From: Collinsella sp.
GTDB lineage: Bacteria; Actinomycetota; Coriobacteriia; Coriobacteriales; Coriobacteriaceae
Length of the DNA: 64,000 nucleotides
Direction of reading: 5' to 3'
NCBI GenBank assembly: GCA_019414205.1
Contig: DXML01000005.1
Location: 33,231-97,230 of the forward strand
A program made the translations under genes and the position numbers. This document shows positions 43,467 through 52,218 of the stretch, one piece after another (within the stretch, counting starts at the first letter, position 1; each line of letters opens with the position of its first letter). The notes below the pieces were generated by a model. That model searched no databases. It saw nothing but the letters and a program-made list of their open reading frames with translations, and had not been told where the DNA came from.

Positions 43467-44111
43467 ATGCATATCTACTCTGTCAACGATCCCGAATTCA
43501 AATCCTATGGCAACGTTTGGGATGACGTTCCGTCCGAGCTCACGTCGCCCGTGCTCGAGGCGCTCTCTGCCACGCCCATTCCCGAGGGCAGCAAATACGT
43601 AGCAAGTGCGCCGGAGCTCGAGGGCGTCAAGGATGCCGATAAACTGGGCTTTCTCATGTTTGGCGGCCGTCCCTTCCAGCTCGGTTGGTGCAACGGCCAC
43701 AACACGCGTCTCAACTGCCTGGAGTACCACCGTGCGAGCGAGTTCAACCTGGGGGCGCGCGACTTTATCCTGCTCGTGGCGCATCGCTGGGAGATCGAGG
43801 ACGGCAAGCTCGACACCGCATGCGTCAAGGCGTTCCGCGTGCCGGCGGGCAAGGTTGTCGAGGTTTTCAACACCACGCTCCACTATACGCCCTGCATGGT
43901 CGACGACGGCGGCTTCCAGGTGATGGTGGCGCTGCCGGCGGGCACCAACGGCCCGCGCCCCGAGGCTGCAGCCGACATGCCTGCCGCCGGTGACAGCTAC
44001 TGCTACTGGAAGGCCGACAAGTGGGTTCTCTGCCACGCCGACAGCCCCAAGGCAGCCGAAGGCGGCTACGTAGGCCTCGTCGGCAAAAATCTCGACATCG
44101 CCTGCGATTAG
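43467..44111 (+). CDS. DUF4867-family cupin-like protein
   Basis: A 214-residue protein resembling DUF4867 proteins found near sugar-catabolism genes in gut bacteria. It contains 'WCNGHNTRLNCLEYHRASEFNLGARDFILL', where His and Glu residues could bind metal in a cupin fold, and 'VEVFNTTLHYTPCMV'. CAGGAG precedes the ATG at 43467. The neighbouring GH1 pseudogene and the upstream operator suggest a former or present role in sugar or sugar-acid metabolism, but the reaction is unknown. Confidence 0.8.
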   Translation: MHIYSVNDPEFKSYGNVWDDVPSELTSPVLEALSATPIPEGSKYVASAPELEGVKDADKLGFLMFGGRPFQLGWCNGHNTRLNCLEYHRASEFNLGARDFILLVAHRWEIEDGKLDTACVKAFRVPAGKVVEVFNTTLHYTPCMVDDGGFQVMVALPAGTNGPRPEAAADMPAAGDSYCYWKADKWVLCHADSPKAAEGGYVGLVGKNLDIACD

Positions 44112-44120
44112 AATCTTCCG

Positions 44121-44256
44121 TCTCAATCTGTTACATCTATCGGGCTAAATCGTCTCTACCTGTTACAGATCGAGACAAACTGCAGGGGAAAGACCGAACA
44201 ATCTCAATCTGTAACACCAGTCCCGGTTTTGGCGGCCTACCTGTTACAGATCAAGA
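44121..44256. repeat. Two further units of the 80-bp inverted-repeat family
   Basis: Units 44121-44175 and 44202-44256 are each 55 bp and 81 bp apart, with the same TCTCAATCTGT(A/T)ACA...TGTTACAGAT arms as the array at 6719-7176. Confidence 0.9.
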
Positions 44257-44260
44257 CAAA

Positions 44261-44376
44261 CCGCCCCCAACCACCACAAAGGTGCCTGTCCCCCTTTGTG
44301 GTGGTTGGGGGCGGAGGTATCAAAAAGTGTCAGACGGGGCGGCTGCCGGGCGCCTGCACGCGAAAAGAAGTATCGG
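44261..44376. repeat. Composite repeat: CCACCACAAAGG hairpin plus GGTATC...TCGG module
   Basis: A perfect 22-bp stem (44261-44282/44293-44314) is followed at once by GGTATCAAAAAGTGTCAG...GAAAAGAAGTATCGG (44316-44376). The second module recurs at 62300-62360, again next to a GGGACAGG hairpin. The hairpin core recurs at 57811-57848. Confidence 0.85.
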
Positions 44377-44426
44377 CCTGTGCCGTTGCCGTTGAGTAGC
44401 GCGCTGCTTACGGGGATACTGAAGCC

Positions 44427-45467
44427 ACGACAAACTTCGACTGCCCGATTCATCTCATCAAGGAGTACGGCGGCTGGCGCAACCGCAAGCTCATCGACTT
44501 CTACAAGAATCTCGCGACCACGATCTTTACCCGCTACAAGGGCCTGGTGAAGTACTGGCTCACCTTTAACGAGATCAATATGATCTTGCACCTGCCGTTT
44601 ATGGGTGCCGGCCTGGTCTTTGAGGAGGGCGAGAACAAGGAGGCCGTCGAGTACCTGGCCGCCCACAACGAGCTCGTCGCCAGCGCTTGGGCAACCAAGA
44701 TCGCTCACGAGATCGACCCCGAGATCAAGATCGGCTGCATGCTCGCCGCAGGTAGCTACTATCCCTACAGCTGTCGTCCGGGCGATGTGCGCCAGGCGCA
44801 GCTCGATAACCAGGACAATTACTTCTTCGTCGACGTTCAGAGCCGTGGCTACTACCCGGCCTATGCCGTCAAGAAGCTCGAGCGTCTGGGCATCGATGTG
44901 GGCATGACCGACGAGGACCGCGAGATCCTGGCCGCCAACACCGTCGACTTCATCAGCTTTAGCTACTACAGCACCCGTTGCTCCGCCGGTGCCGATAACC
45001 CCGATGTCGAGCGCACCTAGGGCAACGCCTTCGCCGGCGCCAAGAACCCTTACCTGCAGGAGAGCCAGTGGGGTTGGGCCATCGATCCGCTGGGCTTCCG
45101 TATTACGCTCAACGACCTGTACGACCGTTATCAGAAGCCGCTGTTTGTGGTCGAGAACGGTCTGGGCGCCAAGGATGTTGTCGAGGAGGATGGCTCCATC
45201 AACGACGACTACCGTATCGACTACCTGCGCCAGCATATCGCCGCGATGCGCGACGCGGTGACCGAGGACGGCGTTGACCTGCTGGGCTACACCACCTGGG
45301 GCCCGATCGACCTGGTGTCTGCCGGCACGGGCGAGATGTCCAAGCGCTACGGCTTTATCTATGTGGATCGCGACGATGCGGGCAACGGTACCCTCAAGCG
45401 TTCCAAAAAGAAGAGCTTCGACTGGTACAAGCATGTCATTGAAACGAATGGTGAGGACCTATCCTAA
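44427..45467 (+). pseudogene. GH1 6-phospho-beta-glucosidase, 5'-truncated with in-frame stop
   Basis: Homology starts inside the enzyme at 'NFDCPIHLIKEYGGWRNRKLIDFYKN'; about 110-120 N-terminal residues are missing and replaced by repeats. The acid/base Glu is in WLTFNEIN and the nucleophile in FVVENGLG, both intact. A TAG at 45018-45020 interrupts the frame between 'DVERT' and 'GNAFAGAKNPYLQ', probably from a Lys or similar codon. The gene is therefore dead. The likely former role is cleavage of PTS-imported beta-glucosides. Confidence 0.92.
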
Positions 45468-45503
45468 GGAAGCTGAGACACTCAACTTCAGAGTTTCCTA
45501 ACC

Positions 45504-45545
45504 AAAACGCCCGGCGAGCAGTTAATGCCCGCCGGGCGTTTTGTT
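45504..45545 (+). terminator. Terminator of the GH1 pseudogene
   Basis: AAAACGCCCGGCG (45504-45516) pairs with CGCCGGGCGTTTT (45530-45542): a strong stem with A and T flanks. Confidence 0.9.
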
Positions 45546-45560
45546 AAAAGAAGTGAAAGC

Positions 45561-45731
45561 ACTCATTGGGGACGTACTTAAATGAGTGCCCGCAGAATGA
45601 GAGTGGATAATCTCCCGTTTTTAGCCTGTTTGTGGGCTCAAAGTGGGAGATTATCCACTCTCGCCATTTGGGCGTCCAAAAATCCTCGCTCGTTTTGTCT
45701 TAGTCATTGGGGACGTTCTTAAACGACTAGT
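45561..45731. repeat. Three palindromic repeat types in tandem
   Basis: An ACTCATTGGGGACGTACTTAA palindrome (about 45561-45588), a GAGAGTGGATAATCTCCC hairpin (45599-45616/45645-45662, related to 61286-61349), and an exact GTCATTGGGGACGTTCTT target motif (45703-45720). Confidence 0.88.
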
Positions 45732-45815
45732 CGCTGGGGACACCCTTTGCCGTCGGCGGATTTTGGGACATGTGGCCCGCTTTTTGGGCCCGCCTGTCGG
45801 TACACTAAAAGCACT

Positions 45816-47699
45816 ATGGGTACCTGCGAGCGACATATCGGCCACGCGGCCGCCCGATCCGCACCCGTGGCGGATCCCAGGGGCGGCAGGCTCTTCGCCA
45901 TGCCGCGATTCCTTGTTGGCATAACACATCGGGTGTACCGTCACCGCGTCTTTGCTATCGCCGGCGCCATCACCGCGCTGTTCCTCATGGTTTTGGCAGT
46001 CTTGCCGGCGCTGTTCGCCTTCGACCCCAAACTTTCCAACACCGTGCCCGCCTATAGCGAGGTGTCCGAAGAGGTCGTGGATGCGCTCGTCCACTCGAGC
46101 TCTCTCCCGCTGCTTGTCGCCGCAATTGCATTTTCAATCTGGGGTGTGTTGGCGTACCTACGCTGCTTGGACTACGTCTTGCGCCGCCGCCTTGTTGCCA
46201 TCGCCGCCATTTGTGCCCTGTGGATGATCGAGGTCATCCTCAAATATAAGTCGTTCACGCCGTTCTATGCCACCGTGCTGTGGTACCTGTACTACGTGCC
46301 CATGACGCTCATTCCGCTGGTCTACCAGCTGTGCGGTCTGCGCCTCGCGGGTTTGGAACAGCATCGTATGGGGCGTCGGTACCGCACCGTTTTGTGGGTC
46401 ATGGCTGTCCTGCTTATCGGCTTTGTGCTTACTAACGATGTTCATCAGCAGGTCTTCCATTTCGATCGATCGAGTGGAACCTGGAGCAACGATTACACAT
46501 ATGGTTGGGGCTACGGTACCGTTCTGGTATGGACAGCCTTTAACTTCGTGGCCTTTTTTATCCTGGTAAGTCGGTCCTCGTTCTTTCGCATCCAGCGTTT
46601 CTCGGGTACGGCGGCGCTCGTACTGCTGGGTGGCGCATTCTTTGCCATCTCGTATGCGTTGCGCGTGCCCTGGGCATGGAAGCTCAACTTTTCGCTCGTC
46701 TATTGCGTTCTGTGCGTGGTGGCGATGGAAATCTGTCTCGATTGCGGTGTCATTCCGTCGTATCACGACATTGCCGGCATCTTTGACACCTTGCCGCTTG
46801 ACCTCAAAGTTCTAACGCGCGACCTGCAGGAAGTCTATGCCACGCCAGTGTCAAAGCCAATGCCGGTGGGCGTGCGCGAGGAGTTGCGGGTCCAGGAGCA
46901 CGGCCGCGCCCATGCCTTTGCCGTGGCGTCCGATCCCGATGTAATGTACCGTGCCTTCCCACTGCTGGGCGGATCGGCCCTGCTTGCCCAAGACGTGTCG
47001 GAGCTCAACGAGCTTAACCGTGAACTGGCACATCGTCGCATGGAGTTGCAGCGTCAAAACGAGCTGCTCGCCGCCGACTACGACCTTAAGACGCATTTGG
47101 CAGATCAAGAGGCCGAGACCCTGCTGGTCCAAGACGTGGATCAAGCGCTTGCCCGCGCGCTCGAAGGGATGTACGACCTGCTGAGCTCGCTGCCGCCGTT
47201 GACCGACGAAGCGTCTTCGCACGAGCGCTACCGCATGCTGCAGCGCGCCAAGATGCTCGTCGCCTATTGCAAGCGCAAGGGGTCGCTCACGTTGGCACAG
47301 CACGGGGAGAGCGGTTTTGATCGCGACCGCATTCAGCTCATTGCCAACGAGCTCGCAAGCGACCTGCGCACCATCGATATCGATTGCGCCTCGATTATCG
47401 CCATACGGCGCCCGATGCACGCCAGTACGGTAAGCGCCCTGTACGACTGCGTGTATGACTTTGCGTTTTTTGCCTACACCACCGACCATCCGGCGCTTAT
47501 GTATCACTTGGGCGACCATGACCGATGCAGTGTCGAGCTGCGCGCCACGCTTTTTTCCAACGATGATGCAGATCTTTCGCAGACGCCCGCTGCGCAAGAG
47601 CTCGAAAGCGCTCTGCAAAGGCGCAACGTGGCATACCGCCTTGAGGGCGAACCCGGCCAGTTGCGTATGATCGTGTTGATGCCGAGGGCGGGTGAGTGA
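45816..47699 (+). CDS. 7TM sensor-like protein with degenerate histidine-kinase-like C-terminus
   Basis: A 627-residue protein. Seven or eight hydrophobic helices span about 35-285, resembling histidine-kinase 7TM sensor regions. A helical linker ('DVSELNELNRELAHRRMELQRQNELLA', coiled coil, about 390-440) and a C-terminal part with no clear H-box or ATP motifs follow. TACACT (45801-45806) lies nine bases before the ATG at 45816, and there is no ribosome site, so the mRNA may be leaderless. It overlaps or abuts the downstream kinase and likely feeds its signal to it. Confidence 0.75.
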   Translation: MGTCERHIGHAAARSAPVADPRGGRLFAMPRFLVGITHRVYRHRVFAIAGAITALFLMVLAVLPALFAFDPKLSNTVPAYSEVSEEVVDALVHSSSLPLLVAAIAFSIWGVLAYLRCLDYVLRRRLVAIAAICALWMIEVILKYKSFTPFYATVLWYLYYVPMTLIPLVYQLCGLRLAGLEQHRMGRRYRTVLWVMAVLLIGFVLTNDVHQQVFHFDRSSGTWSNDYTYGWGYGTVLVWTAFNFVAFFILVSRSSFFRIQRFSGTAALVLLGGAFFAISYALRVPWAWKLNFSLVYCVLCVVAMEICLDCGVIPSYHDIAGIFDTLPLDLKVLTRDLQEVYATPVSKPMPVGVREELRVQEHGRAHAFAVASDPDVMYRAFPLLGGSALLAQDVSELNELNRELAHRRMELQRQNELLAADYDLKTHLADQEAETLLVQDVDQALARALEGMYDLLSSLPPLTDEASSHERYRMLQRAKMLVAYCKRKGSLTLAQHGESGFDRDRIQLIANELASDLRTIDIDCASIIAIRRPMHASTVSALYDCVYDFAFFAYTTDHPALMYHLGDHDRCSVELRATLFSNDDADLSQTPAAQELESALQRRNVAYRLEGEPGQLRMIVLMPRAGE

Positions 47700-47701
47700 C
47701 G

Positions 47702-49195
47702 ATGACGATTTCGCTCATCCTTCCCCAAATCGTTGCGCTCGATGTTGTCTTTGCCCTGGCTGCGTGTCTGCAGACGATCCACGTCCCGCTCATTTCATCG
47801 CGCCGCTCGTCCTATAACCGTAAGGTGATTTGCGCCTACGAGGCGAGCCTCGTGCTCCACCTGGTGGTTTCGGCGCTTATCCTGTTCGCGTCGTCTGGCT
47901 CGTATCTGGTGGCGCCGCTTGACGTTTGCGCCAGGGCAATGGGCGGAGTGCTGTGGCTCAATGCCGCGATCTTTGCCTATGGCGTGGTCCTTATGGTGCG
48001 CTATCGTCGCCCCGTCATGCTGGTCGAGCTGCTGCTTGTTGTCGCCGTTACACCGCCGGTGGTTTTTGCCATGGGCTCGGCGTGGACCGTTGTCCTTATC
48101 GCAGAGGGAGCGTTCTTCCTGTTCCGTTCCATCGCGGCGCTCTTGATGGACGTCCGTAACCGCCAGGAGGATATCACCGCGTTCTCGACGATCGAGACCA
48201 TCAACGTGATTCCCGTGGGCATCCTGTATCTGGACCCGAGGGGCCGTCCGCTGCTCATGAACCGCTGCATGCGCAAAAACCTGGCGGAACTTCATATGCC
48301 CACCGACCTAGGCGATATGAGCGGCACATGGAACGACCTGCGCAAACTCAGCATGCAAATGCCCGAAAGCAGCCAGAACCGTGTGCGGATTAATCTGGAC
48401 CGCTTTGGTGAGGCGCGGGCGGTGGTCGAGGTTTCTCCCGCCGAGATTCGCTTGTTTGTGCACGATGACGTTATGGTTTCGGGCCGCCTCTTTGAGCGCA
48501 TTATCGGCCTGGATGTAACAGAGTATGCGCATGCTCATGATCGCCTGGCGCAAGCCAACCACCTGCTTGAGCTTGCGGGCCAAGAGCTCCAAGCCCAGAT
48601 CGAAGAAGTCAAAAAAGTTGCTGACAATGCGGCCTATCTGCGTATGCGCGCTCGCGTGCACGACGTGATCGGGCAGCGCCTGTCCATCCTCCATCGTTAT
48701 CTGGAGGAGGGGCGCCTGGATGACGAGTCACTCGAGCAGATCGACCCGCTGCTGCGCTCAATCGCTGCCGATCTGCGCAGTGGGGGCGACACCGAACCGA
48801 CAGAGCAACTGGGCGATATCGTCCATGCCTTTGGCCTGGTGAGCGTGCAGATCGATGTGGAGGGCGAGCTGCCTGAGGACGCGCGTGTCGCCGCAGCCTT
48901 TCTGCAGATTATCCGCGAAGCCTCGACCAATGCCACCAAGCATGCACAGGCCCATCGGGTCCATGTGCGCCTGTGGCGGGAGACGTCGGAAGGCAGCGCT
49001 GTTGCGCGGATGACCGTTTCTAACGACGGCGCGCCTGCACCCGTATCGTATCGCGAGGGAACGGGTATTCCAGGTATGAGGCATGTCGCGCAAGATCTGG
49101 GCGGCTGCCTGGAAATCCATGCCGCCCCGCCCTTTACGCTTGCGGTGTCCATCCCGCTCAACGCCAGCGCCACAGCTCAAAGGAGAAACTCATGA
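47702..49195 (+). CDS. Sensor histidine kinase with N-terminal membrane domain
   Basis: A 497-residue kinase with about five N-terminal membrane helices (about 5-150), a PAS-like region (about 165-270), a coiled coil, a HisKA_3-like segment with candidate His in 'RMRARVHDVIGQRLSIL', and HATPase_c ('IREASTNATKHAQAHRV', 'VSNDGAP', 'GTGIPGMRHVAQDLGG'). A GTG at 47696, overlapping the previous stop as GTGA, is an alternative start. It overlaps the response regulator by four bases. It forms a three-gene signalling operon. Confidence 0.88.
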   Translation: MTISLILPQIVALDVVFALAACLQTIHVPLISSRRSSYNRKVICAYEASLVLHLVVSALILFASSGSYLVAPLDVCARAMGGVLWLNAAIFAYGVVLMVRYRRPVMLVELLLVVAVTPPVVFAMGSAWTVVLIAEGAFFLFRSIAALLMDVRNRQEDITAFSTIETINVIPVGILYLDPRGRPLLMNRCMRKNLAELHMPTDLGDMSGTWNDLRKLSMQMPESSQNRVRINLDRFGEARAVVEVSPAEIRLFVHDDVMVSGRLFERIIGLDVTEYAHAHDRLAQANHLLELAGQELQAQIEEVKKVADNAAYLRMRARVHDVIGQRLSILHRYLEEGRLDDESLEQIDPLLRSIAADLRSGGDTEPTEQLGDIVHAFGLVSVQIDVEGELPEDARVAAAFLQIIREASTNATKHAQAHRVHVRLWRETSEGSAVARMTVSNDGAPAPVSYREGTGIPGMRHVAQDLGGCLEIHAAPPFTLAVSIPLNASATAQRRNS

Positions 49196-49815
49196 TTCGC
49201 GTCCTTATCGTCGAAGACCAAGCTATCTTGCGCGAGAGCCTGGCGCGCTCCGTTGGCGACCAGCCCGATATGACCGTTGTTTCCGCCATTGCCGATGCTT
49301 CCGAGGCCTTGGGTGTCGCGCTCAAGGAGCGCCCGGACATGATACTGATGGACGTGTGCACCGAACACGATTCAAACGGCATCGTGGCGGCGGCGCGCAT
49401 CAAGGAGCAACTGCCCGAGTGTCGCATCATTATCATGACCGGCATGCCCGAGATCACCTTTGTCGATCAGGCCCGCGAGGCGGGCGTCGACAGCTTTGTG
49501 TACAAGAACGTCGGTATCGACGAGCTGTTCGCCGTGATGCGCTCCACGCTGGCGGGCTATTGCACGTTTCCCAAGCCGCCCGAGAGCATTTTTTCGGGCA
49601 CGGCGACCCTCGACGATGTCGAGCTGTCGATTTTGCGCCTTGCCTGCGAGGGCAAGAGCCGCCGCGAGATCGCGGCCGAGCTGTTTATGAGCGAGGGCAC
49701 CATCAAACGCCGCATCTCGGAGATTCTCAACAAGACCGGCTACGACAACATCATGCGCCTGGCCGTGCATGCGGTGACCGAAGGCAGCATCGTCCCCAAC
49801 ATGGAGCGCCCGTAG
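49192..49815 (+). CDS. NarL/LuxR-family response regulator
   Basis: A 207-residue regulator with a receiver domain (VEDQ at 7-10, Asp54 in MILMDVC, Lys in FVYKNV near 103) and a LuxR-type HTH (about 143-200, 'LRLACEGKSRREIAAELFMSEGTIKRRISEILNKTGY'). Translation is coupled to the kinase through ATGA. A strong hairpin follows. The target genes are unknown. Confidence 0.92.
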   Translation: MIRVLIVEDQAILRESLARSVGDQPDMTVVSAIADASEALGVALKERPDMILMDVCTEHDSNGIVAAARIKEQLPECRIIIMTGMPEITFVDQAREAGVDSFVYKNVGIDELFAVMRSTLAGYCTFPKPPESIFSGTATLDDVELSILRLACEGKSRREIAAELFMSEGTIKRRISEILNKTGYDNIMRLAVHAVTEGSIVPNMERP

Positions 49816-49850
49816 TCGGTGTGCCGCCCGTGCTCCAACGCCGAAGATAG

Positions 49851-49887
49851 GTCGCCCGCCGTTTTGCATCTAAAAACGGCGGGCGAC
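49851..49887 (+). terminator. Terminator of the three-gene signalling operon
   Basis: GTCGCCCGCCGTTTT (49851-49865) pairs perfectly with AAAACGGCGGGCGAC (49873-49887). It can work in both directions. Confidence 0.85.
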
Positions 49888-49921
49888 CTGCTTGTATGGG
49901 CAGTGCTGTCGGCATAAAGCG

Positions 49922-49954
49922 GCGGGGCCGCAGGATCATTTCCTGCGGCCCCGC
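49922..49954 (-). terminator. Hairpin after the lipoprotein operon
   Basis: A perfect 14-bp stem (49922-49935/49941-49954), GCGGGGCCGCAGGA type, lies 52 bases past the stop of the minus-strand operon. There is only a weak T-run. Confidence 0.65.
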
Positions 49955-50005
49955 CTGGCATGTGCGCGGATATGTCCGCCAATCCGCGGCTATCGGTGTC
50001 TGCCG

Positions 50006-50848
50006 TTACGCGATGGTTGCGCTGTAAGAGGCGACGTCCTCGTAGGAATCGGTCAGGTAGGCGTCGATGCCGATGGTCGTGTTGACCAGGTCGTCAAGAC
50101 TGTCAAGCTCGCCGCTCGAGAACGTGAATTCCTCGGTGGCGCTGGTGCCGGGCATCAGGTTAGCCGAGAACCAGGGTTCCTTCATGGTGCCGTTGACGTT
50201 GGTCTTGCCGGAAGGAGCGTAGAAGGTCAGGTCCTTGTCGCTCTTGTTGGTGATGTTGACGACAAAGCCGATGTCGCCCCAGTCGTCCTTGAACTTCTCG
50301 GTGATGGTGATGGTGCACAGATCGTCATCGGCGACGGTGACGGCGGGGGAGATTTCGACGTTCTGGACATCGTCGTCTTCGACGGCCTCATCGATCTCCT
50401 CTTCCTTCTCGGCCGCCTCGCGATCCTTCTTCACCGTACCGGACAGGTCCTTGTCGGACTTGGTAAAGACAAGATTGCCGTCATCTTCTTCGAGGATGAG
50501 TTTGCCGTCCTTGAGCTTCATGTCGTGCGACTCATCTTCGGCGGTGATGGTTACGGTGGTGGCGTCCTTTGCCTCCCATTTAAGGTCGACGACTTCAAGG
50601 AACAGGTCGAGGGCGCCTGTACCGTCCTCATCGAGAATCAGGACGCAGTGGACACCCCAATCCTCGAGCATCTTCATGTACTCATCGGTCAGCTCTTCGC
50701 CATCCACGGTTCCACCCGAGAGTTCCCAGCTGCCGACGAAGTTGGCCTTGGGGTCCTTGCCGCCGCCGCTGCAGCCCGTCAGGGCAAAGGCGAGCGCCAG
50801 GACGCATGTCAGGAATGCGAGTACGGATTTTTTGAACGTTGTCTTCAT
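50006..50848 (-). CDS. Secreted lipoprotein, acidic, unknown function
   Basis: A 280-residue protein with a lipoprotein signal (KKSVLAFLTCVLALAFALTGCSGG; lipid-anchored Cys about residue 24). A beta-rich domain ('FVGSWELSGGTVDGEEL') resembles repeats in other Coriobacteria lipoproteins. A charged linker ('DREAAEKEEEIDEAVEDDD') and a C-terminal beta domain ('GFVVNITNKSDKDLTFYA', similar in style to DUF4352/DUF5067 immunoglobulin-like domains) follow. AAGGAGGACACC gives a strong site before the ATG at 50848. It is last in a four-gene operon. Confidence 0.85.
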   Translation of the reverse strand: MKTTFKKSVLAFLTCVLALAFALTGCSGGGKDPKANFVGSWELSGGTVDGEELTDEYMKMLEDWGVHCVLILDEDGTGALDLFLEVVDLKWEAKDATTVTITAEDESHDMKLKDGKLILEEDDGNLVFTKSDKDLSGTVKKDREAAEKEEEIDEAVEDDDVQNVEISPAVTVADDDLCTITITEKFKDDWGDIGFVVNITNKSDKDLTFYAPSGKTNVNGTMKEPWFSANLMPGTSATEEFTFSSGELDSLDDLVNTTIGIDAYLTDSYEDVASYSATIA

Positions 50849-50928
50849 GGTGTCCTCCTTTATCGAACGAAACCCATAGAAGCAAATGCGGGGGTGGCGG
50901 ATCCCCCGCCAATTACCAGATAGAGGGG

Positions 50929-52170
50929 CTAGGGCCGGGGCGTTCCGCAGTTGCTGCAGAACTTGCCGCCGTTTTCGCTGCCGCAGTTGGGGCAGAACCA
51001 CTTGGCCGGTGCCGAGGCGGGTGCGGGACTACCGCACTCGGAGCAGAACTTGCCGGTGTTGGTGGCGCCGCAGCTGCAGGTCCATGCGCCGGCCGCAGGT
51101 GCGGCGGTGGGAGCCGGTGCGGGGGCGTGAGCCGGAGCCGGCTGCGGAGCGGCCTGCTGCTGTGCCTGGCCGGCGGCGAACAGCTGGCTGGCGTTCATGC
51201 CGCCCATGCCACCTGCCATGCCCATGCCCATAAAGCCTGCCATCGCGCCGTTGGGGTTGGCGGCTGCCGCGCGCATTGCGTCGCTCTGGGCGCTGGCGAT
51301 GTTGGCTGCCGCCATGGTGGGATCGCGCATGACCGCGGCTTTCTGCAGGTCCTTGATCATCTGCTCGTCCTCTTGCGAGGCGGCGATGGAGTTGACGCCA
51401 AAGCTCACGATCTCGACGCCGCGCAGGTCACGCCAGTCGGCAGAGAGGACCTCGTTGAGCGCGCGGGCGAGCTCGGTGGTGTGGCCGGGGATGGCGCTGT
51501 AGCGGATGCCCATCTCCGAGATCTTGGCAAAGGCGGGCTGCAGGGCGGTGAGCAGCTCGGACTTAAGCTGGCTGTCGATCTTGTCGCGCGTGTAGCTATC
51601 GGTCACGTTGCCGCATACGTTGGTGTAGAACAGCAGCGGGTTGGTGATGCGGTACGAATACTCGCCGTTGCAGCGCACGGAGATGTCGACGTCCAGGCCA
51701 ATGTTGTTATCGACCACGCGGAAGGGCACGGGCGAGGCGGTGCCGTACTTGTTGCCGATGATCTCCTTGGTGTTGATGAAGTAGACGCGCTGGTCCTTGC
51801 CTGCATCGCCGCCAAAGGTAAAACGGCTGCCGATATTGGCGAAGGTCTCCTTGATGGAATCGCCCAGGTTGCCGCTAAAGACGCTCGGCTCGCTGCCGGT
51901 GTCGAAGACGAACTCACCGGGCTCCAGCGCGACTTCGATGATCTTGCCGTTTTGCACCACGAGCATGCCTTGTCCGTCGTTGACGGCGATGACCGAGCCG
52001 TTGGAGATGACGTTGTCCTCGCCGCGCGTGTTGGAGCTGCGGCCACCGGTACGTTTGCTGCCCTTGCAGGCCAAGACGTCAGCAGGCATCGATTCGCAGT
52101 AGATAAATTCCTTCCACTGGTCGGCCATGACGCCGCCGGCAGCTCCCAATCCAGCTTTCAAGAGTCCCAT
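50929..52170 (-). CDS. SPFH/Band-7 protein with C-terminal zinc ribbons (YdjI-like)
   Basis: A 413-residue protein with an SPFH domain (about 20-280; 'GQGMLVVQNGKIIEVALEPGEFVF', 'VDISVRCNGEYSYRITNPLLFY'), a Met/Gly- then Ala/Pro-rich linker, and two zinc ribbons at the C-terminus (CSCGATNTGKFCSECG, CPNCGSENGGKFCSNCG). It resembles B. subtilis YdjI, which works with membrane-stress proteins at lipid microdomains. A GAAAGGAAG site precedes the ATG. It sits 48 bases after the zinc-ribbon membrane protein. Confidence 0.9.
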   Translation of the reverse strand: MGLLKAGLGAAGGVMADQWKEFIYCESMPADVLACKGSKRTGGRSSNTRGEDNVISNGSVIAVNDGQGMLVVQNGKIIEVALEPGEFVFDTGSEPSVFSGNLGDSIKETFANIGSRFTFGGDAGKDQRVYFINTKEIIGNKYGTASPVPFRVVDNNIGLDVDISVRCNGEYSYRITNPLLFYTNVCGNVTDSYTRDKIDSQLKSELLTALQPAFAKISEMGIRYSAIPGHTTELARALNEVLSADWRDLRGVEIVSFGVNSIAASQEDEQMIKDLQKAAVMRDPTMAAANIASAQSDAMRAAAANPNGAMAGFMGMGMAGGMGGMNASQLFAAGQAQQQAAPQPAPAHAPAPAPTAAPAAGAWTCSCGATNTGKFCSECGSPAPASAPAKWFCPNCGSENGGKFCSNCGTPRP

Positions 52171-52218
52171 GGTGATCTTCCTTTCTCGTCAAAGGCCGGG
52201 TGGTATTGGTTGGATTGC

